Both the position numbers and the translations under genes were made by a program. A stretch of 50,176 bases of DNA from Candidatus Rokuibacteriota bacterium (lineage in GTDB: Bacteria; Methylomirabilota; Methylomirabilia; Rokubacteriales; CSP1-6): positions 19,185 through 69,360 of the forward strand of contig JAHFDK010000010.1 of the NCBI GenBank assembly GCA_023249095.1. The letters run 5' to 3'. This document shows, piece after piece, positions 8,099 to 14,983 of this stretch (positions are counted from its first letter, which is position 1; every line of letters begins with the position of its first letter). The notes beneath the pieces are model-generated. The model was given only the letters and a program-made list of their open reading frames with translations, made no database searches and was not told where the DNA came from.

Positions 8099-9646
8099 AT
8101 GGACTGGCAAAAGGAGCTGGACGAGCTGAGGCGCCGCGAGGAGCTGGCCGAGCGGCTCGGCGGGCCCGAGCGCGTCAAGCGCCAGCATGACGGCGGCCGG
8201 TACACCATCCGCGAGCGGATCGCCAAGCTCGTGGATCCCAGCACCTTCCACGAGCTGGGCAAGATCGCGGGCCGGGCGGCCTACGACGAGCGAAACGACC
8301 TCGAGGACTTCACACCGTCCAACTTCGTCTTCGGGCGGGCGAAGGTCGACGGCCGCCCGGTCATCGTGGGCGGCGACGACTTCACCGTGCGTGGGGGCTC
8401 CGCCGACGCGACGATCAAGGGCAAGCACAACATGTGCGAGCGGATGGCGAACGAGCTGAGGCTGCCGCTGATCCGCCTCGTCGAAGGCTCCGGCGGCGGC
8501 GGCTCGGTCAAGACCATCGAGACGACGGGGCGCGCCAACGTCCCCGCCGTCGACGGCTGGGAGATGGTCGTCAACAACATGGGCGCCATCCCCCGCGTGG
8601 CGCTCGGCCTCGGCTCGGTCGCGGGGCTCGGCGCGGCTCACCTCGCGGCCGCGCACTATTCCGTGATGATCAAGGACAAGTCGGCGCTCTTCGTCGCCGG
8701 GCCGCCCGTCGTCGAGCGGCTCGGCCAGAAGCTCACCAAGAACGAGCTGGGGGGCTGGGAGATCCAGCTGAAAGCGGGCGCCGTCGACCACGCCGTGGAC
8801 ACCGAGGAGGACGCCTTCGCCTGCGCGCGGCGTTTCCTCTCCTATCTGCCGTCGTCGATCGACGACGTGCCGCCCCGCGGACCGCGCACCGACGACGCCG
8901 ACCGGCGCGAGCCCTGGCTCTTCGAAGCGATTCCCCACGACGTCCGCAAGCCGTACAAGATGCGTGCGATCGTCGACGCCGTCGTGGACCGGGGCTCGTT
9001 CTTCGAGGTCGCGAGCCTGTACGGCCGCTCGATCATCACGGGCCTCGCGCGTCTCGATGGCTGGCCCGTGGCGCTGATGGCGAGCGACCCCTTCTTCTAC
9101 GCAGGCGCCTGGACGGCCGACACCTGCCAGAAGGTCGAGCGCTTCGTGGACATCGCGCAGACCTTTCACCTGCCGATCGTCTACCTCGTCGACTGCCCCG
9201 GCTTCCTCATCGGGAAGGATGCCGAGCAGACCGGTACCATCAAGCAGGGCGTGCGCGCGATGTCGGCGATCTGGCAGACGACCACGCCCTGGTGCGCGGT
9301 GATCGTCCGTAACGTCTTCGGCGTCGCCGGCGCTGCCCACCGGAACGGCAGTCGTTACTGCACGCGCTACGCCTGGCCCTCCGGACGCTGGGGCTCGCTG
9401 CCGCTCGAAGGCGGGATCGAAGCCGCGTATCGGGCGGAGATCGCCGCGGCTCCGGATCCGGAGGCGCGGATGGCCGAGATCGAAGAGCGGCTGACCAAGC
9501 TCCGCTCGCCGTTCCGCTCGGCGGAGACCTTCTGGATCGAGGAGATCATCGACCCGCGCGACACGCGGCCGCTGCTCTGCGAGTTCGCCAACCTCACGGC
9601 GCCGCTGCGGCGCCCGGGGCCGTCGACGCACCACATGCGCGGCTAG
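8099..9646 (+). CDS. Acyl-CoA carboxylase carboxyltransferase (beta) subunit
   Basis: 515 residues, the usual size of propionyl-/methylcrotonyl-CoA carboxylase beta chains. Two crotonase-like halves are visible. The N-terminal half has VEGSGGGGS and an acyl-CoA-binding GG loop; the C-terminal half has PIVYLVDCPGFLIGKDAE with the oxyanion-hole glycine-rich turn and a closing NVFGVAGAAH segment. It transfers carboxyl from carboxybiotin to an acyl-CoA. The biotin carboxylase/BCCP alpha subunit is not in the window. A PIG-L deacetylase starts 19 nt downstream. Substrate class (propionyl-, methylcrotonyl-, geranyl-CoA) is not decided by what I can see. Confidence 0.9.
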   Translation: MDWQKELDELRRREELAERLGGPERVKRQHDGGRYTIRERIAKLVDPSTFHELGKIAGRAAYDERNDLEDFTPSNFVFGRAKVDGRPVIVGGDDFTVRGGSADATIKGKHNMCERMANELRLPLIRLVEGSGGGGSVKTIETTGRANVPAVDGWEMVVNNMGAIPRVALGLGSVAGLGAAHLAAAHYSVMIKDKSALFVAGPPVVERLGQKLTKNELGGWEIQLKAGAVDHAVDTEEDAFACARRFLSYLPSSIDDVPPRGPRTDDADRREPWLFEAIPHDVRKPYKMRAIVDAVVDRGSFFEVASLYGRSIITGLARLDGWPVALMASDPFFYAGAWTADTCQKVERFVDIAQTFHLPIVYLVDCPGFLIGKDAEQTGTIKQGVRAMSAIWQTTTPWCAVIVRNVFGVAGAAHRNGSRYCTRYAWPSGRWGSLPLEGGIEAAYRAEIAAAPDPEARMAEIEERLTKLRSPFRSAETFWIEEIIDPRDTRPLLCEFANLTAPLRRPGPSTHHMRG

Positions 9647-9665
9647 GCGGGGGCAGCCAGGCTCG

Positions 9666-10406
9666 ATGGCGGGCACCGCACGCCGACCGCACACGCTCGA
9701 CGCGTCGCTGACGCGGATCCTCTGCATCTCGGCGCACCCGGACGACAACGAGTTCACGATCGCCGGGAGCGTCGGCCGGTGGGCCCGCGAAGGGCGCGAC
9801 GTCGTCTTCTGCCTGGTCACGTCAGGCGGCGCCGGCACCAACGAGCACACCCGCGACAACACGGGCCTCGTGCCCGTGCGGGAGCGCGAATCGTGGGACG
9901 CGGCGAAGATCCTCGGGGTCAAGGACCTCGTGTTCCTCGGGTATCAGGACGGCGTCATCGAGCCGACCCTCGGGCTCCGGCGCGACCTGACGCGCGTGAT
10001 CCGCCGCTGCCGGCCCGACGTGGTGGTGTCCGGCGACCCGACGGTGCGCTGGTACGGCAACGAGTACCTCAATCATCCGGATCATCGCGCGGTCGCCAGC
10101 GCGGCGCTCGACGCCGTCTTTCCGTCCGCGGAGACCCGCGTCATCTTCCAGGAGCTGCTGGCGGAGGGCCTCGAGCCGCACAAGGTGAAGGAAGTGTTCA
10201 TCAGCGGCGCGATCCCGCCCGACACCTGGATCGACATCGGCGACACGCTGGCGCTCAAGTGCGCGGCGCTCCGCGCCCACGTCTCGCAGGTGGGCCCGGG
10301 CGAGTGGATCGACGACTTGCTCCGCGCCTGGGCGCTTCGCGACGGCAAGCGGGCGGGCGTGAAGTACGCCGAGGCCTACCGTCGCTTCGTCCTCGATCGT
10401 GGCTAG
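9666..10406 (+). CDS. PIG-L family deacetylase
   Basis: 246 residues. The N-terminal strand ends in SAHPDDNEF, the AHPDD zinc motif of the GlcNAc-PI / mycothiol / bacillithiol deacetylase family. NHPDHRAV near residue 139 supplies the third zinc ligand histidine. Members remove N-acyl groups from sugar or other amides. No glycosyltransferase partner of a thiol-biosynthesis pathway lies next to it, so the substrate is open. It follows the carboxyltransferase by 19 nt and overlaps the membrane protein at 10399 by 8 nt, so the three are probably one operon. Confidence 0.88.
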   Translation: MAGTARRPHTLDASLTRILCISAHPDDNEFTIAGSVGRWAREGRDVVFCLVTSGGAGTNEHTRDNTGLVPVRERESWDAAKILGVKDLVFLGYQDGVIEPTLGLRRDLTRVIRRCRPDVVVSGDPTVRWYGNEYLNHPDHRAVASAALDAVFPSAETRVIFQELLAEGLEPHKVKEVFISGAIPPDTWIDIGDTLALKCAALRAHVSQVGPGEWIDDLLRAWALRDGKRAGVKYAEAYRRFVLDRG

Positions 10407-10584
10407 CCAACCCGGTACCGGCCTGATGCTGGCGGGGGCGATGGTCGCCTTCTCCGGCCTGTGCATCGTTCTCGTCAAGGTGTTCGGGGTGCCGGAGTAC
10501 GGCGTCCTCCTGGCGGTCGGGATCGGCCTCATCGCGCTCGGCCTCGTTCGCCGATTCACGCACAAGGACCATGACGGCCAATGA
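10399..10584 (+). CDS. Small membrane protein, two predicted helices
   Basis: 61 residues. Two hydrophobic stretches (about residues 8-27 and 34-50) are separated by a short polar turn with GVPEY, and the C-terminus is basic and histidine-containing (RRFTHKDHDG). The frame starts with GTG at 10399 inside the last codons of the PIG-L gene, an 8-nt overlap that suggests translational coupling. A later ATG (about 10426) would remove part of the first helix. I do not recognise a family. Confidence 0.55.
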   Translation: MASQPGTGLMLAGAMVAFSGLCIVLVKVFGVPEYGVLLAVGIGLIALGLVRRFTHKDHDGQ

Positions 10585-10596
10585 CCGAGCGCCGCG

Positions 10597-11442
10597 TTAC
10601 CTGGATTCGATGACCTTGTGGCGCTGGGTGCCGAGGTTGGTGATCCCCATCTCGACCACGTCCCCGGGCTGCAAGTACCTCGGCGGCTTTGCGCCGTGTC
10701 CCACGCCAGCAGGGGTGCCGGTGGAGATCACGTCGCCCGCGCGCAGCGACATGAACCGGCTGACGTAGGCGACCAGGGACGCGACCGAGAAGATCATCTT
10801 CGCGGTGTTCCCGTCCTGCCGCCGCTCACCGTTGACCGTCGTCCAGAGCGCCAGGGCCTGCGGATCGCCGGCCTCGTCGGACGTGACCAGCCACGGGCCG
10901 GTGGGACCGAAGCTGTCGGCGCTCTTGCCCTTCGTCGTGGTGCCACCGTGCTCCATCTGGAACTCGCGCTCCGAAACGTCGTTCACCAGAACGTACGCGG
11001 CGACGTGGCGGAGCGCCTCGGCCTCGCTGAGGTAGCGCGCGTCACGCCCGATCACGACCCCGAGCTCCACCTCGTAGTCCAGCTTCACCGAGCCGCGCGG
11101 ACGCACGATGGCGTCGTCGGGGCCGCAGATCGCGCTGGGCGCCTTGATGAACAGCGTGGGCTCCTTGGGGAGCGCCATGCCGACCTCGGCGGCGTGGTCG
11201 GTGTAGTTGAGTCCGATGCAGACCATCTTGCCGAGACCGGCCAGCGGGCAGCCCAGCCGCGGGCGTCCGCGCACGACCGGCAGGCGCGCGAGGTTAGCGC
11301 CGCGCAGACGCCGGAGCGTCGCCGGCGCGAGCGCGGCCGGGGTCACGTCCTTGATGACGCGCGACAGGTCGTGCAGCCTGCCCTCCGCGTCGATCGCGCC
11401 GGGACGCTCGGCGCCGGGGCGTCCGTATCGCACGAGCTTCAT
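10597..11442 (-). CDS. Fumarylacetoacetate hydrolase family protein
   Basis: 281 residues. The C-terminal two thirds is the FAH fold. Markers are MVCIGLNYTDHAAEVG, FIKAPSAICGP, and the metal-binding LDYEVELGVVIG (Glu-x-Glu) with a downstream Asp in VLVNDVSEREFQ. The closing GDVISTGTPAGVG is the standard family signature. Members hydrolyse or decarboxylate acylpyruvates and related oxo-acids (2-hydroxyhepta-dienedioate isomerase, acylpyruvase). It lies downstream of a MaoC-like gene on the same strand, with a hairpin-rich 54-nt gap between, so the two may form a small catabolic unit. Confidence 0.9.
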   Translation of the reverse strand: MKLVRYGRPGAERPGAIDAEGRLHDLSRVIKDVTPAALAPATLRRLRGANLARLPVVRGRPRLGCPLAGLGKMVCIGLNYTDHAAEVGMALPKEPTLFIKAPSAICGPDDAIVRPRGSVKLDYEVELGVVIGRDARYLSEAEALRHVAAYVLVNDVSEREFQMEHGGTTTKGKSADSFGPTGPWLVTSDEAGDPQALALWTTVNGERRQDGNTAKMIFSVASLVAYVSRFMSLRAGDVISTGTPAGVGHGAKPPRYLQPGDVVEMGITNLGTQRHKVIESR

Positions 11443-11496
11443 GTCAGGTGTGCCTCACACCTGTCAGACAGGTCTCTCAGGCGTGCCCCACGCTTC
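11443..11496. repeat. Hairpin-rich intercistronic repeat with TCTCAGGC motif
   Basis: 54 bases between the MaoC stop and the FAH start. CAGGTGTG and CACACCTG form an 8-bp arm pair around CCT. ACCTGTC-A-GACAGGT forms a second palindrome. A divergent second unit with TCTCAGGCGTG follows, so it looks like about 1.5 copies of a 33-nt unit. The TCTCAGGC word recurs at 27196 and 41094 in other repeats. Possibly an mRNA processing or stabilising element within the operon. Confidence 0.5.
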
Positions 11497-11961
11497 TCAG
11501 GCATACCTGATACCGATGATCTCGCCGACGAGCGCGGGGCGCTCCTGCCCCTCGATCTCGACCGTCATCTCGGAGCTCACGCGCACCCCGTTGCCGGGCA
11601 CCTCTTCGGCGCCGGTGATGCGCTGGCGCACGCGGATGCGCGAGCCCGCCTGAACGGGGGAGATGAAGCGTATCTTGTTCGAGCCGTAGTTGATGCCCCG
11701 GCTTCGCTTGGTGACCTCCAGCAGCGTAGAAGCCATCCGCGGGACCATCGAAAGCGTCAGGTAACCGTGGGCGATCGTCTTGCCCCCGGGCATCTCGCGC
11801 TTCGCCCGCTCGACGTCCACGTGGATCCACTGGTGGTCGCCCGTCGCGTCCGCGAACTTGTCGATCATCGCCTGATCGACCGTGACCCACTCCGAGGGGC
11901 CGAGCTCGCGTCCGACGAGCTTGAGCAGATCCTTGGGATACTCCACTTTGAGCGTGGCCAT
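11497..11961 (-). CDS. MaoC family dehydratase ((R)-specific enoyl-CoA hydratase type)
   Basis: 154 residues, one hot-dog domain. The catalytic pair is the Asp and His in FADATGDHQWIHVD (D-x5-H), and the C-terminal GKTIAHGYLTLSM is the typical MaoC central helix. Such enzymes hydrate (R)-3-hydroxyacyl-CoA precursors or act on other acyl thioesters. ATG at 11961 with GGAGG immediately upstream. Downstream FAH hydrolase on the same strand; upstream is a leu gene remnant 15 nt away. Confidence 0.88.
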   Translation of the reverse strand: MATLKVEYPKDLLKLVGRELGPSEWVTVDQAMIDKFADATGDHQWIHVDVERAKREMPGGKTIAHGYLTLSMVPRMASTLLEVTKRSRGINYGSNKIRFISPVQAGSRIRVRQRITGAEEVPGNGVRVSSEMTVEIEGQERPALVGEIIGIRYA

Positions 11962-11976
11962 CTCTCCCTCCTGGAA

Positions 11977-12210
11977 TTAGGTGCTCACGCGGGGCACCAC
12001 CCACGCCATCTCGCGCGCGTGGCGCGCCTCGAACTCGCGGATCCGCGCCTCGAAGCCGAGCGTCAGGCCGATCTCGTCCCGGCCGGTGAGGAGCATCTCC
12101 TTGCGGAACGCGTCGACATCGAAGCGGTGCTGGACGCCGTCGGGCGCCATCACTGTCTGCGCCTCGAGCCGGGCCCAGATCTTCTCGAACATGGTCTGCG
12201 GTGTGGACAC
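11977..12210 (-). pseudogene. leuC-leuD in-frame deletion remnant
   Basis: 77 codons starting at GTG 12210, with GGGAGG 9 nt upstream. The first residues (STPQTMFEKIWAR) match the start of isopropylmalate dehydratase large subunits (LeuC; compare TLYEKxxDAH). From LEAQTV onward the sequence is the C-terminal part of the small subunit (LeuD): LEAQTVMAPDG, FDVDAFRKEMLL, DEIGLTL and a basic/acidic tail. The join at residues 15/16 keeps the frame. It is best read as a deletion that removed most of leuC and the N-terminus of leuD and left a translatable 77-residue chimera. It lacks the [4Fe-4S] cysteines of LeuC, so it cannot be a working isomerase. The join is by eye; confidence is moderate. Confidence 0.6.
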
Positions 12211-12284
12211 GAAGGACGGCCTCCCGGCGGAAGAGTACTCGGTGCCCCTGGTCACCTCAACTACAAATCGCTATCGTATGGCGG

Positions 12285-13208
12285 GTGGACCATGAGCTTC
12301 GGGGCGAGCCGCTCACGCGGCGCGCGGTGCTACGTCTGATGGCGGCGGCGACGGGGCCGGCAGGGGCAGGCGTCGCGCCCTCGCCCCTGGAGCGACCCAT
12401 TCCGTCCAGCGGCGAGACGATCCCCGCCGTCGGGCTGGGCACGTGGCGAACCTTCGACGTCGGCGCCTCCGCGACCGAGCGCGCGCCGCTCAAGGACGTC
12501 CTCCAGCGCTTCGCCGAGCTGGGCGGACGCGTGGTCGACTCCTCGCCGATGTATGGCGCGGCCGAGTCGGTCGTGGGCGATCTCGCCACCGACCTTGCGA
12601 TCACCGACAAGCTGTTCCTCGCCACCAAGGTCTGGACGAGCGGGCGCGACCCCGGCGTGGCGCAGATGGAGCAATCGCTCCGACGGCTACGCAGGCAGCG
12701 CCTCGACCTCATGCAGATCCACAACCTGCTCGACTGGCGAACGCACCTTCGCACGCTGCGAGAGTGGAAGGCGGCGGACCGCGTCCGCTACGTCGGCGTC
12801 ACGCACTACACCTCGAGCGCTTACGACGAGCTGGAACGGGTGCTCCGCGGCGAGCCGCTGGACTTCGTCCAGGTCAACTACTCGCTGGGCGAGCGCGAGG
12901 CCGAGCGCCGCATCCTGCCCCTCGCCCGCGACCGCGGCATCGCCGTGCTGGTGAATCGCCCCTTCTCGGAGGGCGGCCTCTTCCAGCGTGTCCGGGGCCG
13001 GGCGTTGCCCGAGTGGGCCGCCGCGCTCGACTGCGAGAGCTGGGCCCAGTTCTTCCTGAAGTGGATCCTCGCGCACCCCGCCGTCACGTGCGTGATTCCC
13101 GCCACGAGCCGGCCGCAGCACCTCGTCGACAACATGAAGGCGGGCACCGGCAATCTTCCAGATGCGGCGACGCGCGAGCGCATGGCCGCCCTCGTCACCA
13201 CGCGGTGA
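12285..13208 (+). CDS. Aldo/keto reductase with possible twin-arginine signal
   Basis: 307 residues, (beta/alpha)8 AKR domain after an N-terminal LTRRAVLRLMAAAT segment. The RR followed by a hydrophobic stretch looks like a Tat signal, but no clear cleavage site was located. Catalytic positions: Asp in DSSPMYG with the Tyr, Lys in LATKVW, and His in MQIHN. RPFSEGG, ATSRPQHLVDN and the closing nucleotide-binding loop fit NADPH binding. The GTG start at 12285 is used because the frame runs further upstream over a TGG-rich region without SD. It precedes the DedA selenoprotein gene by 22 nt, so cotranscription is plausible. If the Tat signal is real, the cofactor would have to be bound before export. 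Confidence 0.75.
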   Translation: MDHELRGEPLTRRAVLRLMAAATGPAGAGVAPSPLERPIPSSGETIPAVGLGTWRTFDVGASATERAPLKDVLQRFAELGGRVVDSSPMYGAAESVVGDLATDLAITDKLFLATKVWTSGRDPGVAQMEQSLRRLRRQRLDLMQIHNLLDWRTHLRTLREWKAADRVRYVGVTHYTSSAYDELERVLRGEPLDFVQVNYSLGEREAERRILPLARDRGIAVLVNRPFSEGGLFQRVRGRALPEWAAALDCESWAQFFLKWILAHPAVTCVIPATSRPQHLVDNMKAGTGNLPDAATRERMAALVTTR

Positions 13209-13230
13209 ACCAGGTGGTCGGTGCATAGCC

Positions 13231-14184
13231 GTGACCGACATCCTTGCCTTCCTTGTGCGGCACGGCGAGGTGGTCCTCTTCCTGTACGTTTTCGCCGACC
13301 AGCTGGGGGTCCCGCTCCCGGCGGTGCCGATCTTGCTCGCGGCCGGCGGTCTGGCGGGGGCCGGGCGCCTCAGCTTTCCAGTGGCCGTCGGGCTCGCCGT
13401 GATCGCCTCGCTGGTCGCTGATCTGATCTGGTATCTCGCCGGACGGCTCCGCGGCAGTCGGGTGCTGAGCCTGCTCTGTCGCGTATCACTGGAGCCGGAC
13501 ACGTGCGTCCGGCGCACCCAGAATTTCTTTCTTCAGTATGGTGTCCGGTCACTGCTCTTCGCGAAATTCATACCGGGGCTCAGCACCGTGGCGCCGCCGC
13601 TGGCGGGCGTCGTTGGTGTCGGTGTGTTCCAATTCTTGATCTACAGCGCAGCCTCGGCGTTCCTTTGGGCCGGTGCCTGGATGGCGTTGGGCTACGCAGC
13701 CGGCAGTGCGTTGGAGCGCGTCAGCGCACACGCCGAGCAGGTGGGCAAGGCCTTCGCGGTGGCGCTTGCCGCCGTCATCGCTGCATACGTGGTCTTCAAG
13801 TGGATCCAGCGCCAGCGCTTGCTGCGCAGCCTGAGGATCGCGCGAGTGTCGGCGGAGGAGCTCAAAGCCTGGCTCGACGGCCCCGAAACGCCTCTCGTCG
13901 TCGATCTCCGCACGGCGCTCGATGTGAAGGCGGTGCCGTACGCGATTCCCGGTGCGGTCCGCATCGCCGCCGAGGACCTCGAGCAGCGACATCCTGACCT
14001 GCCTCGTGACCGCGAGATCGTTCTCTACTGCAGCTGACCGAACGAGGCGACGAGCGCCCGGGTGGCGCTTCTCTTGCGGAGGAAGGGCATCACGCGCATC
14101 CGCCCGCTGGCGGCCGGGCTCGAGGGCTGGCGGCAGCGAGGGTTCCCCCTCGAGACGATTGCTTCAACCGAGAGTCAGCGGTGA
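13231..14184 (+). CDS. DedA-rhodanese fusion, selenoprotein with UGA-encoded Sec at residue 269
   Basis: The plain frame stops at TGA 14035-14037, right after IVLYCS, inside the rhodanese catalytic loop. Read through, the frame continues PNEATSARVALLL and RRKGITRIRPLA to GLEGW, then stops at TGA 14182-14184. That continuation is a textbook rhodanese C-terminus. In Cys homologues of this loop the UGA position is Cys (YC[ST]CPNE), and a SECIS-like hairpin follows (14053-14069). Residues 1-190 are a DedA/SNARE-associated membrane domain (FADQLGVPLPAVP, FAKFIPG) with about six hydrophobic segments; residues about 205-317 are the rhodanese domain, cytoplasmic or periplasmic. Expected roles are sulfur or selenium transfer coupled to an undecaprenyl or lipid transporter fold. 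317 residues if Sec is inserted. GTG start chosen at VTDILAF. The alternative is a truncated domain. Confidence 0.82.
14053..14069 (+). promoter_or_regulatory. SECIS-like hairpin for UGA 14035
   Basis: AGCGCC (14053-14058) pairs perfectly with GGCGCT (14064-14069) around loop CGGGU (14059-14063). The loop starts 21 nt after the UGA, within the spacing required for bacterial SECIS elements, and has G at its second position. The stem is inside the coding sequence, as in bacteria generally. This is what would recruit SelB; a fold and a family search would settle it. Confidence 0.7.
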
Positions 14185-14393
14185 GCGGCGTGCTGAGCAA
14201 CCCGCTGCTCGTGTCCGCTCAGGCAGAACCAGCCCACCGGAGGGATCGGCTCCATCGGCCCCTTGCAAGCCTCACAGATCGGTTCTGCATCGGCGCTTGC
14301 GAGAGCGAGGTCGAGCGCGCCACGGAGGTCGTCGACGCGTTCCCGCGCCACGGCCTCCATGAGCAGATACTCGTGCGCGTCGAGCCACCCCAT
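14175..14393 (-). CDS. Small cysteine/histidine protein, putative zinc-binding
   Basis: 72 residues: an amphipathic N-terminal helix (DAHEYLLMEAVARERVDDL), an acidic region, then CEAC and, about 17 residues on, WFCLSGHEQ. This gives a C-x2-C ... C-x3-H pattern of a minimal zinc site. It lies 78 nt downstream of the QAPR-repeat gene on the same strand and may share its sigma-54 promoter. It overlaps the selenoprotein gene's read-through end by 10 nt, tail to tail. No clear SD. I do not recognise the family; a similarly sized zinc-ribbon protein is at 44551. Confidence 0.5.
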   Translation of the reverse strand: MGWLDAHEYLLMEAVARERVDDLRGALDLALASADAEPICEACKGPMEPIPPVGWFCLSGHEQRVAQHAAHR

Positions 14394-14471
14394 GGGCTTC
14401 GGATGCCTGTCGTGAGGCTTGCGATGCAGCCGGACGAGCGAGGACGACCCTCGCTCGCCCTGCGGCCTGCA

Positions 14472-14675
14472 TCACGCGCGCGGCGACGGCACCTCATGGC
14501 CGCGCGGCGCCTGGATGTCCTCATTGCGGTCGCGCGGAGCCTGTACATCCTGGTTGCGCGGCGCCTGTACTTCCTGGACGCGTGGCGCCTGGACGTCCTG
14601 AACCGACGCGGCGTGCGCGACGGTGGCCATCAGCACGGTTGCCAGACCGAGAGCGACTGCGTTCGTGAGCTTCAT
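14472..14675 (-). CDS. Secreted QAPR-repeat peptide
   Basis: 67 residues. A Sec-type signal peptide (KLTNAVALGLATVLMATVAHA, cut after AHA) is followed by about 45 residues built from repeats. Three 8-residue units VQDVQAPR, VQEVQAPR and NQDVQAPR are followed by a longer DRNEDIQAPR and a degenerate GHEVPSPR end. No cysteine, no aromatic residue. The start ATG at 14675 has AAGGAG about 10 nt upstream; a longer frame was rejected. A sigma-54 -24/-12 promoter lies at 14736-14722, about 35 nt before the start, with an enhancer palindrome further up. Function unknown; possibly a surface or signalling peptide. No family recognised. Confidence 0.75.
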   Translation of the reverse strand: MKLTNAVALGLATVLMATVAHAASVQDVQAPRVQEVQAPRNQDVQAPRDRNEDIQAPRGHEVPSPRA

Positions 14676-14721
14676 GTCCTTTTTCTCCTTTGTCGGTTGT
14701 GTCCAACCGAGCGCTTGCAAA

Positions 14722-14736
14722 GCAGCGGGCATGCCA
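14722..14736 (-). promoter_or_regulatory. Sigma-54 promoter driving the QAPR peptide
   Basis: Minus strand TGGCATGCCCGCTGC: TGG of the -24 element, GG-N10-GC spacing exact, and CTGC at -12 (consensus TTGC). The -12 GC is at 14722-14723. The expected start of transcription is near 14710, about 35 nt ahead of the ATG at 14675. It is paired with the opposite promoter at 14935. Confidence 0.65.
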
Positions 14737-14790
14737 AACGCAAACCGAACGAAATCATTGAGAATGGCGCGCGCAGCGAGCCCGGCGCCG

Positions 14791-14805
14791 GTTCCAAGCC
14801 GAAAC
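14791..14805. promoter_or_regulatory. Enhancer-type palindrome, third copy
   Basis: GTTCC-AAGCC-GAAAC, the same GTTCC-N5-G(G/A)AAC form as the two sites at 14859-14893, lying about 55 bp upstream of the QAPR promoter. Likely binding site of the NtrC-type regulator encoded at 16303. Confidence 0.5.
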
Positions 14806-14858
14806 CCCAGGGTTCACGATGAAACTGCGCGCGCGGTCGCCGTGACTTGCCGGTCGGC

Positions 14859-14893
14859 CGTTCCGCATTGGAACGCCGTTTCGAAGTGGAACG
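14859..14893. promoter_or_regulatory. Tandem NtrC-type enhancer palindromes
   Basis: Two 17-bp palindromes, CGTTCC-N5-GGAACG (14859-14875, perfect) and CGTTTC-N5-GGAACG (14877-14893, one mismatch), centred 18 bp apart. They are 42-76 bp upstream of the -24 element at 14935. This is the layout of upstream activator sites for sigma-54 enhancer-binding proteins. A relative lies at 18827-18843 in front of another -24 element. Confidence 0.7.
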
Positions 14894-14934
14894 CGGGCGT
14901 ATCGGTGTTTCGCGATTCCACGCGGGCCCGCGCG

Positions 14935-14949
14935 TGGCACGCGATTTGC
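14935..14949 (+). promoter_or_regulatory. Sigma-54 promoter of the histidine kinase operon
   Basis: TGGCACG-CGAT-TTGC: consensus at every key position, GG-N10-GC spacing exact. The expected start is near 14961, about 23 nt before the ATG at 14984, with an AGGAGG SD between. The kinase's own partner regulator has a sigma-54 contact motif, so the operon is probably autoregulated. Confidence 0.8.
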
Positions 14950-14983
14950 CCCTCAGCGTAGACTGATTCGGTAGGAGGATGTG

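Noticed and set aside
7970-9922. Long leftward frame of 650 codons over the carboxyltransferase
   Set aside because: It is opposite to a gene with full family motifs; the translation has no recognisable domain.
14472-14640. 24-bp DNA repeats as a CRISPR or satellite
   Set aside because: They are the codons of the QAPR repeats, without spacers.
14906-14921. Further enhancer palindrome GTTTC-GCGAT-TCCAC
   Set aside because: The arms are not complementary.
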